Below are positions 42,552 to 54,400 of a stretch of DNA of 64,000 nt, one piece after another. Position 1 is the first letter of the stretch. Each line of letters begins with the position of its first letter. This DNA comes from Caecitellus pseudoparvulus (lineage: Eukaryota > Bigyra: Bicosoecida): NCBI GenBank assembly GCA_965644315.1, contig CBFFRQ010000029.1, positions 186,001-250,000 of the forward strand, in the 5' to 3' direction. The notes below the pieces were generated by a model. It searched no databases, was not told where the DNA came from, and saw only the letters and a list, made by a program, of their open reading frames with translations. The position numbers and the translations under genes were made by a program.

Positions 42552-45500
42552 ATGCCCCACTTCCAAAATGGACTCACGTTCGTGGACGTGCAGAAGGTCA
42601 GCACTGGAGTGACGGGGCTGTTCTCCGGGAACATCAACTGCACCTTCCGCTTCGACGAGTCAGGCGGCCAGATGACGCTGCTGGACGACAAGATGAAGCC
42701 CAAGGTGGCCATGCAGGCTCATGAGGTGCTCAGCCTTGAGGCAGACCCTGCCGGCGCCAGCAAGCTTGCCATGGTGCTGCACTACAAGTTGGCGGGGGGG
42801 CCAATAAAGGGCACGAAGCTCCGGCTGCTCTTCCCGAACGCGGAGGAGCTGCGGGCGTTCGGCAGCTGCCTGGCCGCTGCCGCCCCAGCCGCCAGTGTGC
42901 CTGCTCAGCTTCGCAGCGCCCCAGCAGCCAGCCAGGCAGCCTCTGGCACCTGGCAGGTGTATTTGGAGAATCAGTACTGTTGCCCAGAGCAGTGGAAAGC
43001 CACCTTGCACGACGTGTCGGGCGAGCTGGAGCTCTGTGACTTGGTGAGTTGCTTGGGCAGAACGCGGTTGGGCGGAGCTTGAGGTGGCGCGTGGCTGCCA
43101 TACAGACCGCAGCTGCATGCGACCACCCCTGAACAATGCCATGCGAGGGCATGATCACTTGCACACATCCCTTGCTCCCACAGGACACGACCAATCCACA
43201 GGAGCCCTTCACTTGCTCCCTGAGCCAGCTCAGCGCTGTCAAGCAGCACGCCATCGAAGACACCGCTCTGCAACTGTCATTCGACGCCCCAGACAAAGCC
43301 AGCGGTGTACGCAAGATTTCACGCAGCACAGCACGCAAAATCGTGCTCAACTTCCAGTGCCCTGCGTCCAGGGCAGAGTTCACGGGTGTGCTGCAAGCTG
43401 CGTGCAAGCTGGCAGGCGCCGCGCCAACGCTCGTGCATGACTGGCTGGAGCCAGTGCCTTCCACGGCCTGGGCGCGCTTCTGCACGAACCGCTGGCCAGT
43501 TGGGTCCACGGTGCTGTCTCGACCCGCCCCACGAGTGGTGCTTGTCAACGCCTCCCGTCGCCTGCTGAACATCGTCAAGCAGGGTGCTGGGGAGGACGAC
43601 TTGGTGCGGGGCAACGCGGTGGTGGAGCAAGTCATCGCCCTGGCGCCGGGCCGCCTGCAGCTGGAGCGGTCCTGCAGCGACGAAACGCGCGTGACTGTGT
43701 GCGTGTCCGGCCCAGAAGCCAGCATCGCCGGGCGTGCCAAGGGTGGCCCAGGCATCACCGCAGTCACCTTTGAATTCGCTTCACACGGGGACAGGGAGCG
43801 TTTCTGCGCACACTGCGCTCTCGCCATTGCTGAGCCAGAGGATGCCGCAGAAGCGGCCGCTTCCCTGGGAGCTGCCGCGAAGCTGGCCGTCCCAGCAGCG
43901 AGTTCTGCGAGCGAAGGTGGCGCCGCACAAGGCGGGCACGCGGAGTCCGCGGGGGGGAAGGAGCAGGAGGTGGCAGCCACGCTGCACGCGTACGCTTCCG
44001 CTGTGTCCAGCCTGTACGGTCGGGAGTGGCCCCAGCGCACCATCAGCGTGGAGGTGGCCACGTTCAACGCAGGCGGCAAGCCCCCCTCGTCGGATGCCGC
44101 CGCACTGGGGTCCTGGATCCCCCTGCCCCACACAGCGGTGGTGAAGGGCGTGCCCTCAGGTGGCGCCAGCCGCCGGCGTACGAGCCTGGCCCACCGCAGC
44201 CGCAGCACCAGCGAGGTGTCCGCGCCCACGGGCACCTTTGACGGCACACCGGACCTCGTCGTCATCGGCCTGCAAGAGATCGGCGGCCAGCGCAACCGGG
44301 ACTTGTGGGGTGCTGCCCTCCTGGGGCACTTGAACGCGTGCGCTGCTGGCGCGGCAGCGGGGCCAGTGGCGGGCAGGGCAACCCTGACAAAGCACGCCTC
44401 TGCAGTGGAGTGGGGCCGCCCCACCCCCAGCGCCCTGCCCGCCAAGGCGGCCTCCCTCCTGGATGTCACGCAGGGCGGGTCGGCACCTGACGACTCCAGT
44501 CGCACCAGGAGGTCCTTCACCGCCACTAGCCGCCCTGCAGCATCCTCGGCAGTCAGGGGTGATGGCGGCGTCCCAGCGTACTGCCTGGTGGCCAGTGAGT
44601 TCATGTGGGAGCTGGGCATTTTTGCCTTCGTGCGCAGCTCGTGCTCCAGCGCCATCACGAGTGTCGTGACGGGCAGCAAGGCCACCGGCATGAACCTGGT
44701 GGCAGGGCAGCAGCTGGGGAACAAGGGCGCAGTGGGCATCGGCTTCCAGTGGAACGGCGTGGCGCTGGCATTCTACAACGCCCACCTGGCCGCGCGGCCC
44801 GAGCGCATCCAACAGCGCAACGATGACTTCACTGCCATCATGGCGGGGCTGGACCTGGCCACTCACCTGCGGGGGGCGGGGCTGGGCACGCTGGCGACGG
44901 CGGAGCACGTCTGGTTCCTGGGCGACCTCAACTACCGAGTGGACCTGCCTTTCGACGCGGCGCACGAGGCAAGCCAGGTGGGGGACTACCAGACGCTGTC
45001 CCGGGCTGACCAGCTGCTGGCAGAGATGGAGGCGGGGCGGGTCATGGCGGGCTTCTCAGAGGGTCCGCTAGACTTCCCCCCCACGTACCGGTGGGAACGG
45101 GACAGCGACTTCATCTCGTACAAGCGCGGGCAGGCCCCCTCATACACGGACCGGGTCCTGCACCGGTCGCTGCCAGGCCTGGCAGACCGCTTGTCCCTGC
45201 TGGAGTACACGTCTGCTCACGACTACTTCGGCAGCGACCACCGGCCAGTGCGGGCGCTGTACGAGCTGCACGTGCGCACGCTGCACTCAGCGATGCCCCC
45301 CCTGGCCACCCACACCCTCATCCCCTTCCCCACATTCTTCCGTAACAGGGACATGGGCAATGGGCCGCTGCCCGTGGTGCAGGTGCAGAACATCCGCGTG
45401 GAGGGGTGGCAGGCGCTGCACGCGCCAGGGGCGCTGTTCCTGTCCCTGTACTCCCCCAACCTGCTGCACAGCCACGATGAGCCGGTGTGCTCCCCAGCTG

Positions 45501-47629
45501 TGCCCGCGCAGGGCGTGACGGCGGAGCAGGCCGCTGCCCTGGTGCAGCTGAAGCAAGTGCTGCGCAAGGAGGAGAAGGAGCGCAAGGCTGCCACGAAGCG
45601 CGCAATGAAGGTGCAGGAGGCTGCGGAGAAGTCCATGCACAAGGCCAAAGCCAAGGCACTGGCACAGGCGCGCAACGCGACGCGGGGGGAGACGCCGCGG
45701 GCTGCAGCGGTGGCTGCCGCGGCACGGGCACCTCTCCCCTCCCCCATCGCTCCCGTCTCCGACCTCGCCGCCGCCAACGCGTACACAGACTCGGAAACGG
45801 ACAGCACCACCAGCAGCAACATGACCGGGGACAGCATCACCGTGGCGCCGCCTGCCTTCGGGGGCGCCCGGTCTTCTGCTAGTATGGCCATGGCCCGGGC
45901 CAACAGCGTCAGCCACGGCGACGCGGAACGCCTGGCCCTCATCGCCCTGGAGTGTGCCTACGACTTCTCAGAGGGCCTGACGCCCGTCGCGCCGGCGGTG
46001 TGGGATCCGCGGTACATGCTGGAGCAGCACCTCGTCATCGCGGCACACCAGGCGACGGTACTGGCCGACGGCTCCGTCAGTGACGCGGCTGACAAGGCAC
46101 ACCCCGTGCTGGCCACGGCCGTGGTGCCGTTGCGACCTGCCCTGGAAGCTGCCGCCACGTCCGTGGCCATGTCAGCCATGTCAGGCGCTGGCCGCAGCGC
46201 CGCGGGGCTGGCCTCCCGCCACCGCCACTCCACCGTGCAGGTGCAGACGTTTGCGAAGACCTTTGACGACAACGGCGTGCCGCTGCCCCTGCGGGGGGAT
46301 GCCGTGCCCTTCGCGGTGCCGCTGGTGCAGAATGGCGTGGCGGTGGGCGTCGTGACGGGCCAAGTGGCCCTGCGCAGCAGCAATCACCCAGACCTTGTGG
46401 GCAGGGTGCCGGGGCTGGAGTCCCCGCCGGAGCACAGCTGGCTGGGTGGCAGCTCCTTCACCGACTGCCTGCGGTCCATCACGGGGATCATGGACAGTGT
46501 GCAGGACGCTATGCTGCGCGGGCGGCAGCCCATGCAGCTCCCCGCCCTCCCCGAGGATGGGCCGCAGGCTGAGGCGCCCCGCCCGGGCCCTGCCACCGTG
46601 GACAGCCCCCGGCGCCGGAGGCCATCGGCGGCAGCCAGGGAGCACTCCTCCCTGTCTGGCGACACAGGCAGCTTGTCCGCGAGCAGCAGGCGCAGCTCCA
46701 CACGCGCCTCCATCCTGGCGGCTCACCGCACAGTGCGCCTGCCCGACGGCACCGTCATCCCCATGTCCAGACTCGCCTCCACGGTGGCCCTCCCGCCCGA
46801 GGCGCCCCTGCCCCCGCCGCTGGCAGTGGTGGGCTCCGTCTCAGGTGCCCGCAGTCGAGGGGGCTCACTGGCTCGCCCAGCCTCCCACCACACACCAGTG
46901 CGCGCCGTTCCCCTGGCGGACACCCACGGCCCCGCTGGAAGGGCGGCGTTGGAGCCGGAGCTGGGGGGGGGGGTGGCGCCCCGCCGCTCGGCTTCCGTCG
47001 CCCGCCCCAGCTTCGTGGCGCCACGCTCCGTGCCCGCCAGCGTCGTGCAGCTGCCCGCCGACGCGCTGTGCGAGGTGCCTGAGCCCGCAGTGCCTGCTGT
47101 GAAGGAGGTGACGCCCGCCTTGGAGGACGACAGCGACTCCACGCGCACCAGCAGTGTGGCCAGCTCCGGGCGGGAGGGCAGGAGAGCCACCGTGAGCTCT
47201 ACAGGGGTGAAGGCCGCCCTGCCATCGCCTGTGCCGCCCACTGCCGCGACCAAGCCATCCCTGAAAGCGGCGCCACCGCTGCGCGCGAAGCCTGCATTGG
47301 CCACCTCAGCGCCTGCCACGCCGCCTGGTGCAGTGCCTGGGCGCACCCCTGTGACACACTTGCCTCCTCCACCACGGAGCCAGGCTGAGTCTGCTCCTGA
47401 GACCCCACCGCCCACTGCAGATGAGAGTCATCCGGCACCTGCCAGCCTGCCAGCCCAAGCGAAGGCCGTGCGGGCCGGGGCAGACGCTGCGGCGCCCGAG
47501 GACGGCGCGGCACGCTTGCCTTCTGGCCGGCGGCGGCGCTTGGCAGGCAAGCGCATCTTGAAGAAGGGCGAGGCGCCGCCTGTGCCCCAGGGCCTGCCGC
47601 CCCCACCGCCGCCACCCTTCGCCAAGTGA
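42552..47629 (+). CDS. Inositol-polyphosphate 5-phosphatase, INPP5E-like catalytic core
   Basis: Exon 1 (42552-43043) and exon 2 (43184-47629), joined in phase 0 over a 140-nt intron, encode 1645 aa. Residues 1-420 contain PH-like segments (e.g. GNINCTFRFD...KLRLLFPNAEELRAFGSCL). The catalytic domain at about 450-860 shows the family motifs: TFNAGGKPP, DLVVIGLQEIGG, NKGAVGIGF, FLGDLNYRVDLPF, the substrate/catalytic loop PSYTDRVLHRS, and HDYFGSDHRPV. The PSYTDRVL form, rather than PAWCDRIL, is the one I recall from INPP5E. Later parts include a Lys/Ala/Glu helix (about 940-1000), a C2-like VVQVQNIRVEGWQ stretch and a long disordered Pro-rich tail ending in poly-Pro. It would remove the 5-phosphate of PI(4,5)P2 or PI(3,4,5)P3 at membranes. 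Its stop is 2 bp from the TFIIIC gene's stop. Confidence 0.86.
46963..46973 (+). repeat. G11 homopolymer inside coding sequence
   Basis: Eleven consecutive G residues in the 5-phosphatase tail encode Gly-Gly-Gly plus flanks. Such a tract is prone to replication slippage and to sequencing error. The frame remains open on both sides here. Confidence 0.85.
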
Positions 47630-47631
47630 TG

Positions 47632-50600
47632 TCACCACCGGCTCAGCACGCCCCGCCCAGTCGAGGGGGGGGCGGCTGCTGCGTCAGGGGGTGGGCCAAG
47701 GGATAGGAAGGCTCGCAATGCAGGTTTAGTTGCTTCTGGGACGCAGGTGCTTTCAGCGTGGTGCGTGAGCAAGATGCTCAGTGCCACAGCCGCCCGACGC
47801 GCAGGCCACCCCGCCGGGGCTCTGCCGTCTAGGCCGGCTTCCCGAGCACGGTGCAGGGCACGCGAGTACCAGAGCACCGCAGAGGGAAAGAAGCTCACAG
47901 TGTGAAACCAGAGGCCCATGTTGTAGGCCACCTCCACGAAGGCGTGGGCGGGCGGCGCGTCGGCGCCCGGCGCCGTGAGGTGCTGCAGGCGGGTCAGGCG
48001 GTACACGTGCATAGCGGCAGTGCCCCGCAGGAAGCTGGCATGGCGGAAGCCAGTCTTGCGGCTGCCAATGCAGCGCAAGCACGCTGCCGCCTCCTGCAGC
48101 GCCAGGAACGGGTGGTGCAGGCGCAGCATGACGGCGGGGTCGCCTGCCAGCGCAGAGGGGAGCAGGGTGCCCACCTGGGCCCTCCACGTGTCCTGGATGT
48201 GGGTGAGGAGGGGCAGGGCGGAGGGGCCTCTGGTTCCCCGCAGCCACGCGAACATGAGCAGCGGCACGCTGACGCGGCTGATGGCGGCATCCCGGACAAT
48301 GCGGCCATGCTGCACGAGGGGCGGCGCCGGTGTCCCCAAGCACTCTGCCACGGACACATCGTACATGGACTTGCCTTGCGCGGCAGCATGTGCGCAGGCC
48401 AGGGCGATGGGGCGGCTGCCCAGGAGGGACAGCTGCATGACGCGCTGAGCAAGTGGGTGGCACCAAGGCATGAGCAGCGCGTCGCGCGCAGCGAGGTAAA
48501 AGGAGTGCAAGCTGGCCAAGCTGGGCGCCAGGCGCCCCTCCACGAACAGCTGCGAAACAGCTTGCACGGCGCGGGCGGTCGACGAGTGCTGAGGCGCCTT
48601 TGCGCCGGTGCGAGTGCCGATGCGGGCGGCGCTCTTCCCCACGCCGGCGCGCCGAGCGAGTTGCATCCTGGCCTTGCGAGCTGCCTTGCGTGCTGCTGCC
48701 GCTGCGCCCTTGGCCTGGCTGAGCAGTTTACCCATGACGGCGTCGGGATCGGCGCCGTCAAGGTCGGCGTCGGAGTCTGACCCGCTTGACTGAGAGTCAG
48801 GGACGAAGTCGGACTCCGATGCTGACGAGGCGGGGCTGGGGGCAGCAGGCTCCCGCCGCCGCTGTGTGGGGGGGGGAGCGGGGGGCAAGGAGGGCAGTGT
48901 GCCCCCCCCTTCCACAGGGCCACCTGTTCCTGCCAGGAGCTTGGGGTGGGTGTGTCCCAGCACGCCTTTGGCGGCAGCCAGGACGGCCTGGAAGGGTCCG
49001 TCTGGGAGTCCCGGTGGCGCCTTCTGCACCTCCACCCGGTGAAAAGCCAACAGCAAGTCATGCACAGCCTGGGCATGGGCGGGCGTGGCGAAGGTGTAGG
49101 CCAAGACGCCATCCCGCGACACGGTCGCCGAGCCTGGCCGCTGCGCGAGGAGGCGCCAGAACACCGTCCCCAGCTGCGACAGCGCCTCGTCGTCGCCCAG
49201 TATGGCTGCTCGCTGTGCCAGGAAGAAGGCCACCTGCACATCCCACAGTGGGATGGCGGAGCGCCGAGCGAGGGCCACGGCGTGGGTCAAGGCTGGCAGC
49301 AGGGAGCCCGCCCACTTTACCAACGCGGGCAGGAGCGGCGTGCCCGCCTGCCGGCCCATGGTGTCCAGGAGCAGGGGCATGAGGTTCCACGCGTGGTCTC
49401 CGGAGGGCAAGTGGGCTGCCAGCAATGACTGCACGTCCCCTCCAGGGGGGGCAGGGGGGCAGGGGTGCCACTGGCCGGCGTCGCTTGCCTGGTGCAGGAT
49501 GAAGCCCTGCAGCAAGCCCGTGTGCCCTGGGAAACAGGTGACCCAGCCCGCCTTGAGAGCTGTCAGGAACACCTTGCCGGGCACGTCCAGGAGTCCTGGC
49601 AGGTGTGTGTGGTGCTGGCGTGCCAGGCGCACTGCGTGGGTGAGCAGGTCCACCACATCCAGAGCCTCCCGCTCCTGCCACAGGTAGTCTGGCGTGCGCA
49701 CGCGGGCGTGCAGGCAGCGCTGGGGGGACTGCAGGTATTGCAGGGTGGCGGGGGGCAGCAGCACGTCCATTTGGTCAGACAGGCCCTGCAGCGTGGACAG
49801 TAGCGGTGTGGGCGGTGTGGGCAGGCCTGCCAGCGTGGCCAGCGTGAGTTGGTGCGTGGCCAGCGCGGACAGACCACAGTCCGCCTCATCCGCCACACTC
49901 TCCAGCACTGCACCGACGTCCTGCCCCAGGCTGACGATGTCGTCGAAGGCTTCCACGCGGTACAGCACCCGGATGGCGAGGCTGGCGGCCTCAGCCAGCA
50001 CTTCAGCAGCCCAAGCCAGCAGGCCAGGCGGCACAGACTGCCGTGTCTGGATGCTGTGTGAGGTCGCCAGCAGAGGGGCCAGGAGCACCTCCCGTGCCAG
50101 AGCAGCTTGCTCTGGCGCAGTGGGGTCTGTGCTGATCACTCCCTGCAGGGGCAGGGTGGCCTGGGAGGGCAGTACGTCCCACCGCAGACGCAGGCGGCAC
50201 TGCCACAAGCCGACCCACGTGCGGTGAGCAGCCACCTGCAGTGCGTTGTACCGCTGCAGCACCTCACTGCCCTCCTTACTCACGCCACCCCCCGTGGCCT
50301 TGGCCGCTGTCAGCAGCGCGGCAGCTCGCTGCAGGCTGTTCTGCGCCAGCTCCAGGCACCGCTTCAACGTGCGTGCGTTGGCCGCCGTGTTCCAGCCCTC
50401 CTCCTCCATGCACAGGCGCGCAGCGCGCACAGCCTCCTCCCAGCGCAGGTGCAGTGGGGCCAGGGCTGCCGAGCGGACGAGCGCGTCCACCGCCACCTCC
50501 CGCCACGAGTCCACCAGGCCCTTGCAGCCTTCCGCCGCCTCTGCCAAGGCTCGCCACTTGGACAGGTGCCCCGGCTGCAGGAGGGCCACAGCCAGGCGGG

Positions 50601-50871
50601 AATCCATGCGCAGCCGGCGCCAATGTGGCTTATCCCTGTGCTCTGGCTCAGATGCCATGGCTGCCAGGGTGATGAAGGGCTCCACAAACTCTGCTCGCGT
50701 CGCGATGATGAGGAGCTGCGCGTAGCGCTTGGCGGCTTCGGCGTCCCTGCGCTCCACCCAGGCCGTGTTCATTTCTTGGTACCAGCGCAGCTCTCGGGGG
50801 GGGAGCTGGTCCAGGGCGGTGATGATGTGCTTGCGCTCCTCAGGCGCCACAGCTGCAGACACTCGCGACAT
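47632..50871 (-). CDS. GTF3C3: TFIIIC TPR subunit (GTF3C3/Tfc4-like)
   Basis: A single 1079-aa frame, start ATG at 50871. The N-terminal third reads as TPR-like helices (LRWYQEMNTAWVERRDAEAA, LSKWRALAEAAEG, DALVRSAALAPLHLRWEEA), matching the TPR arrays of human GTF3C3. An acidic Ser/Asp region with a basic Arg/Lys stretch (about residues 670-760) interrupts it. The C-terminus matches GTF3C3 closely in order: RKTGFRHASFLRG, VEVAYNMGLWFHTVSFFPSA-LWYSRAL, and a final helix pair where human has the DIAYNLSLIYQ segment. TFIIIC binds A/B boxes and recruits TFIIIB for RNA polymerase III transcription of tRNA genes. Divergence is high, so the call rests mainly on the C-terminus; another TPR scaffold is the alternative. 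Confidence 0.6.
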   Translation of the reverse strand: MSRVSAAVAPEERKHIITALDQLPPRELRWYQEMNTAWVERRDAEAAKRYAQLLIIATRAEFVEPFITLAAMASEPEHRDKPHWRRLRMDSRLAVALLQPGHLSKWRALAEAAEGCKGLVDSWREVAVDALVRSAALAPLHLRWEEAVRAARLCMEEEGWNTAANARTLKRCLELAQNSLQRAAALLTAAKATGGGVSKEGSEVLQRYNALQVAAHRTWVGLWQCRLRLRWDVLPSQATLPLQGVISTDPTAPEQAALAREVLLAPLLATSHSIQTRQSVPPGLLAWAAEVLAEAASLAIRVLYRVEAFDDIVSLGQDVGAVLESVADEADCGLSALATHQLTLATLAGLPTPPTPLLSTLQGLSDQMDVLLPPATLQYLQSPQRCLHARVRTPDYLWQEREALDVVDLLTHAVRLARQHHTHLPGLLDVPGKVFLTALKAGWVTCFPGHTGLLQGFILHQASDAGQWHPCPPAPPGGDVQSLLAAHLPSGDHAWNLMPLLLDTMGRQAGTPLLPALVKWAGSLLPALTHAVALARRSAIPLWDVQVAFFLAQRAAILGDDEALSQLGTVFWRLLAQRPGSATVSRDGVLAYTFATPAHAQAVHDLLLAFHRVEVQKAPPGLPDGPFQAVLAAAKGVLGHTHPKLLAGTGGPVEGGGTLPSLPPAPPPTQRRREPAAPSPASSASESDFVPDSQSSGSDSDADLDGADPDAVMGKLLSQAKGAAAAARKAARKARMQLARRAGVGKSAARIGTRTGAKAPQHSSTARAVQAVSQLFVEGRLAPSLASLHSFYLAARDALLMPWCHPLAQRVMQLSLLGSRPIALACAHAAAQGKSMYDVSVAECLGTPAPPLVQHGRIVRDAAISRVSVPLLMFAWLRGTRGPSALPLLTHIQDTWRAQVGTLLPSALAGDPAVMLRLHHPFLALQEAAACLRCIGSRKTGFRHASFLRGTAAMHVYRLTRLQHLTAPGADAPPAHAFVEVAYNMGLWFHTVSFFPSAVLWYSRALHRAREAGLDGRAPAGWPARRAAVALSILLTHHAESTCVPEATKPALRAFLSLGPPPDAAAAPPSTGRGVLSRW

Positions 50872-51425
50872 GTAGTAAGCTGCGTTTCAATGGAGTTTCA
50901 GACATGTCGCTGTGGCGGTGGTTGGGCGCACGCCACCGCCTGCACACCTTTCCTGACACCATGCATGACATCCTCAAATGTAGATGTGTCTGTTGAACCT
51001 GCCCCCGCCTGGGAACTCAAGCCGAAGGACTCCATGGTGGCACGGTGCCCTGCGCCGTGCCTGCCCGCAGGCAGCCAGCGCCAACCTGGACAATGTGTGA
51101 AGTTGCTGAGAGCACAAAGGCTGCACAGGACATCAAAACCAAAGTCAAACGTGAATCTTGCGTAAATCAGGCTCGCATGCTTATTTTGAGCGCTTCCACA
51201 CTGTGTCTGTGCAGGCTACTGTGGACTCACCTGCGAGTTTGCGCAATCTACACCAGACAGAGGTCAAGCACAGCAGCTCGCTTGCAGGGCAGCCTGCACC
51301 TTTGCCTGCTAAGCCCGTGCTAGATCAAGTCTTGCTCGTGCAGCCAAGCGTCGCAGTTGCTCTCCAGAACGACAGAGACGCCTGCCAGCGTGCACCCAGC
51401 GTTTCGCAAGTGAAACTCTGCTGCC
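50872..51425. promoter_or_regulatory. Divergent upstream region, TFIIIC subunit and PH protein
   Basis: A 554-bp region between two outward-facing starts, less GC-rich than its surroundings around 51090-51250. No tRNA, repeat or coding frame was recognised. Confidence 0.4.
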
Positions 51426-54400
51426 ATGGCTGCTGCCCCCAGCGCCAGGGAGCGGTTGCTGGGAGAGGTCCGGCACGCTCAGCGATTGCTGGCGAGTCTG
51501 CCATGTGCAGAGGACGTGGACTCCCTGTCGCCTGCGTTGCAGCAGCACCTGCTGCAGTCCGCCCTAGCCCGGCCAGCCTCACGACGAGCCTCGGGGCAGT
51601 CTGGCGCACTGGCCTTCGGGCAAGACCAAGGCGGCGACGACGAAGACGCACCTGTCGAGGTGACACACATGCCTGTATCTGTGCTGGGGTACCCTGACTT
51701 GCCACAGGGGCCTGAGCCTGGGCACCGGCCCAAACGCAGCATGCTGCTGAGTGCGCTGGAGCTGTTTGAGCCGCTGGCAGCGCGCGCCGGCACAGAGGCG
51801 GGCGACAGCGCGGTGCGGGATGCCCAGCTGGGCAGTCTATTGCTGACGAACGTCATCGTCTCGGGCGACGCGCCGTGGCCGGTGGACAAGGCCCTGAACC
51901 TGCCCAAAGACGGGGCGGCGGCGGGCCACACGTACTTCGCCACGCCACAGGCACTGCCCCTGGCTGTGGCAGCTCCCACCGCCTCCCTACCCCGCCTGCT
52001 GGCACCCATGCCCCTGCCGGGCAGGTTCATCCCGGCGTGCATCGCGCCCAGCTCTGCCGGAGCCGGCATCGCGGGGCAGCTCGTGTACTTCTCAGGGTGG
52101 CTCAGCGTCGCCTGCACCGCCCTCGGCGCAGTGGTGACCAGCGCCAAGGGCAAGGGCAGGCCGACGCGGAAGTTCGCGGTGCTGACCAGGCACATGCTGT
52201 GGCTGGCCGCCTCCCCCGCGAACATGGCAGACCCAGCCAAGCGCACCGCCGTTGCGCTGCCCCTGACCGCTGGCGTGACAGTGGCCAGCCAGACATCACC
52301 TTCCTCCACAAGCGTGGGTGGCAGCCAGGACCCTGCCGAGGCAGCGGCCCTGGATCTGGATGGCGTGTCAGCGTCCACTGGGCACCTAGCTGCCTTCCAC
52401 GGCTCCCACTCCATGACGGACGTGGCGGTGGACACGGGCGCGCAGGGGGCCAAATTCCGCAAGGGCGTCAGCCAGGCGTTTTCTGCGTTCGTGGGACAGG
52501 ACCCCGCTGCCGTGCTGGCCTTCCTGGACGACTGGTGGGACGAAGGCGCAGGGGACGAGTCCATGCCCCCCTTTGCCTGGCCTGCCGCAGTGCAGTTGCT
52601 CAGCGAGCTGGGCCGGGCTCAGCGCAGCACCCCAAGCGAGTGGAGTGGGGCGCCCCCCGCTGCCTCCCGCGCCGCAGCGCACGCCCAGCCCTCCCTGCAC
52701 CCGCAAGCCTACCCGTTCGAGCGTCTGCTGGACGCCGCCCGCATTGTTCTGCGGGCCCAGACGCGGGGCGGCAGCAGTGCCCGCAGCCAGTCCTGCCGAG
52801 TGCCTGAGGCCGATCCCTGCCGACTGGCACCATCTGTCGTGGCCAGTCTGCAGCTGCGTGGCGCCTTCACTGTGCATGTGGGGGGGACGGCACCCCTCAC
52901 CCTGCACCTCTCTGCGCCGTCAGTGCTGCTGGCCAGCTTGTGGATGGAAGCGGTGCTCCTAGCCAGCGGACAGGTGTGCTCCACAGGGGCAGCCTTTGCG
53001 CCCCCCGCCCCCGCCGCCACTGCCCCTGGCACAGCCCTGCCCTGGGCCAGTGCCAGCCAGTCTCCCCCCACATCTCGGCTGTGGGGCGGCGGCGGCGGCG
53101 GCGGGGCGCACTCCCGAGGCGGGTCGGCGGACTCTTCCCCCCGCGCTGCCAGCAGCCTGCCCGAGAACACGCCCCACCCAGGGCTGGTCCTGGCCCTCGT
53201 CACTGCTTCCAGGTCCCGGGTGCTGGCTGCTGCCGCCAGCCACACACAGCAGCGCGTGGTGGCTGCCGTGGCCAGCTCCAGCACCAGGCGGTCTGGCACA
53301 CAGCACGCCAGGCACAGCAGCGTCTGGCGCGATGCGGCAGGCACACTGCGGGAAGACGCCCGCACTGCCCTGAGCAAGGGTGCCGCAGGGAGGCACGGGC
53401 GTGCTGCGACGACCAACGACATCCCCGACTTCAGCGGCACCAGCGCCGCCCACGCCAGTGTGCCTGCCGCCCGTGGTCTGAGTCTGGGGGCTCACTCTGA
53501 AGGCGTGCCCCCGCACCTTGAGGAGGGTGCTGCTGCTGAGGGGGGGGAGGGGGAGGAGGAGGAGGCCTCGCCACCCCACGTCCCCGCGACGCTTCCGGAC
53601 CACCCCCTCGCGCTGGCCATGCACAGCGTACTGAGTGGGCCCATCACCGTGCCGCTGGCCTGGTACCACACCGCCACTCCCCGGCTTGGACCCGGGCCAA
53701 GCACGGGGGGCGCGGCAGACGCCCCCACCCACTCACACTCTGTCTCAGCCTCTGCCTTCTCGGCACTGTACGGGGGAGGCGCCTCGGGCACGGTGGCGCT
53801 GTCCTCCAAGGACGCCTCTGTCGCCCAGCTCCTGCGGGACCTGGGCAGGGACAGCATGTTGCTGGACGGACATTTCCCGTCACAGGTGCTGGCGCTGACC
53901 AGTCCACGGCGCGTGGCCCAGGCACGGGAGTGGAGCGCACAGGTGCTGCAGGCTGCCGCAGGCGGCGCCCCGCCTCCCGCCTCGCCCTCCTCCACCGCCA
54001 CGACAGTGGACAGTCCAGAGGCCGCTGCCGCGCCCCCTGCGCCGTACGATCCCAGCGCCAAGGCGCAAACCATGCTGGAGTGCGTGGCGGCGCGGGTGCT
54101 GGAGGCCAGCGAGGGGCAGGGCGCCTTCCCCTCCCAGGCAGCGGCGCTGGCGTTCGTGCGGCACGTCCTGCTGTCGTGTGGTCGCACGGTGGCGGGCTTC
54201 GACGCCTTCGACGTCATGCGCCGGCTGCTGCTGCCGGAGCAGCTGCCTCCGGAGGCGGTGGAGGGGGCGCTGCCCTCGCCCTGGAGCGGCCACGACGCCC
54301 CCATGGACCTGCACGTCATCTGCCCCCAGGCCGAGGCACGCAAGCTCACGCAGACACTGGTGTGGCAGCGAGCGTGCGTGCTTGCCGCACTGCAGAGCAA

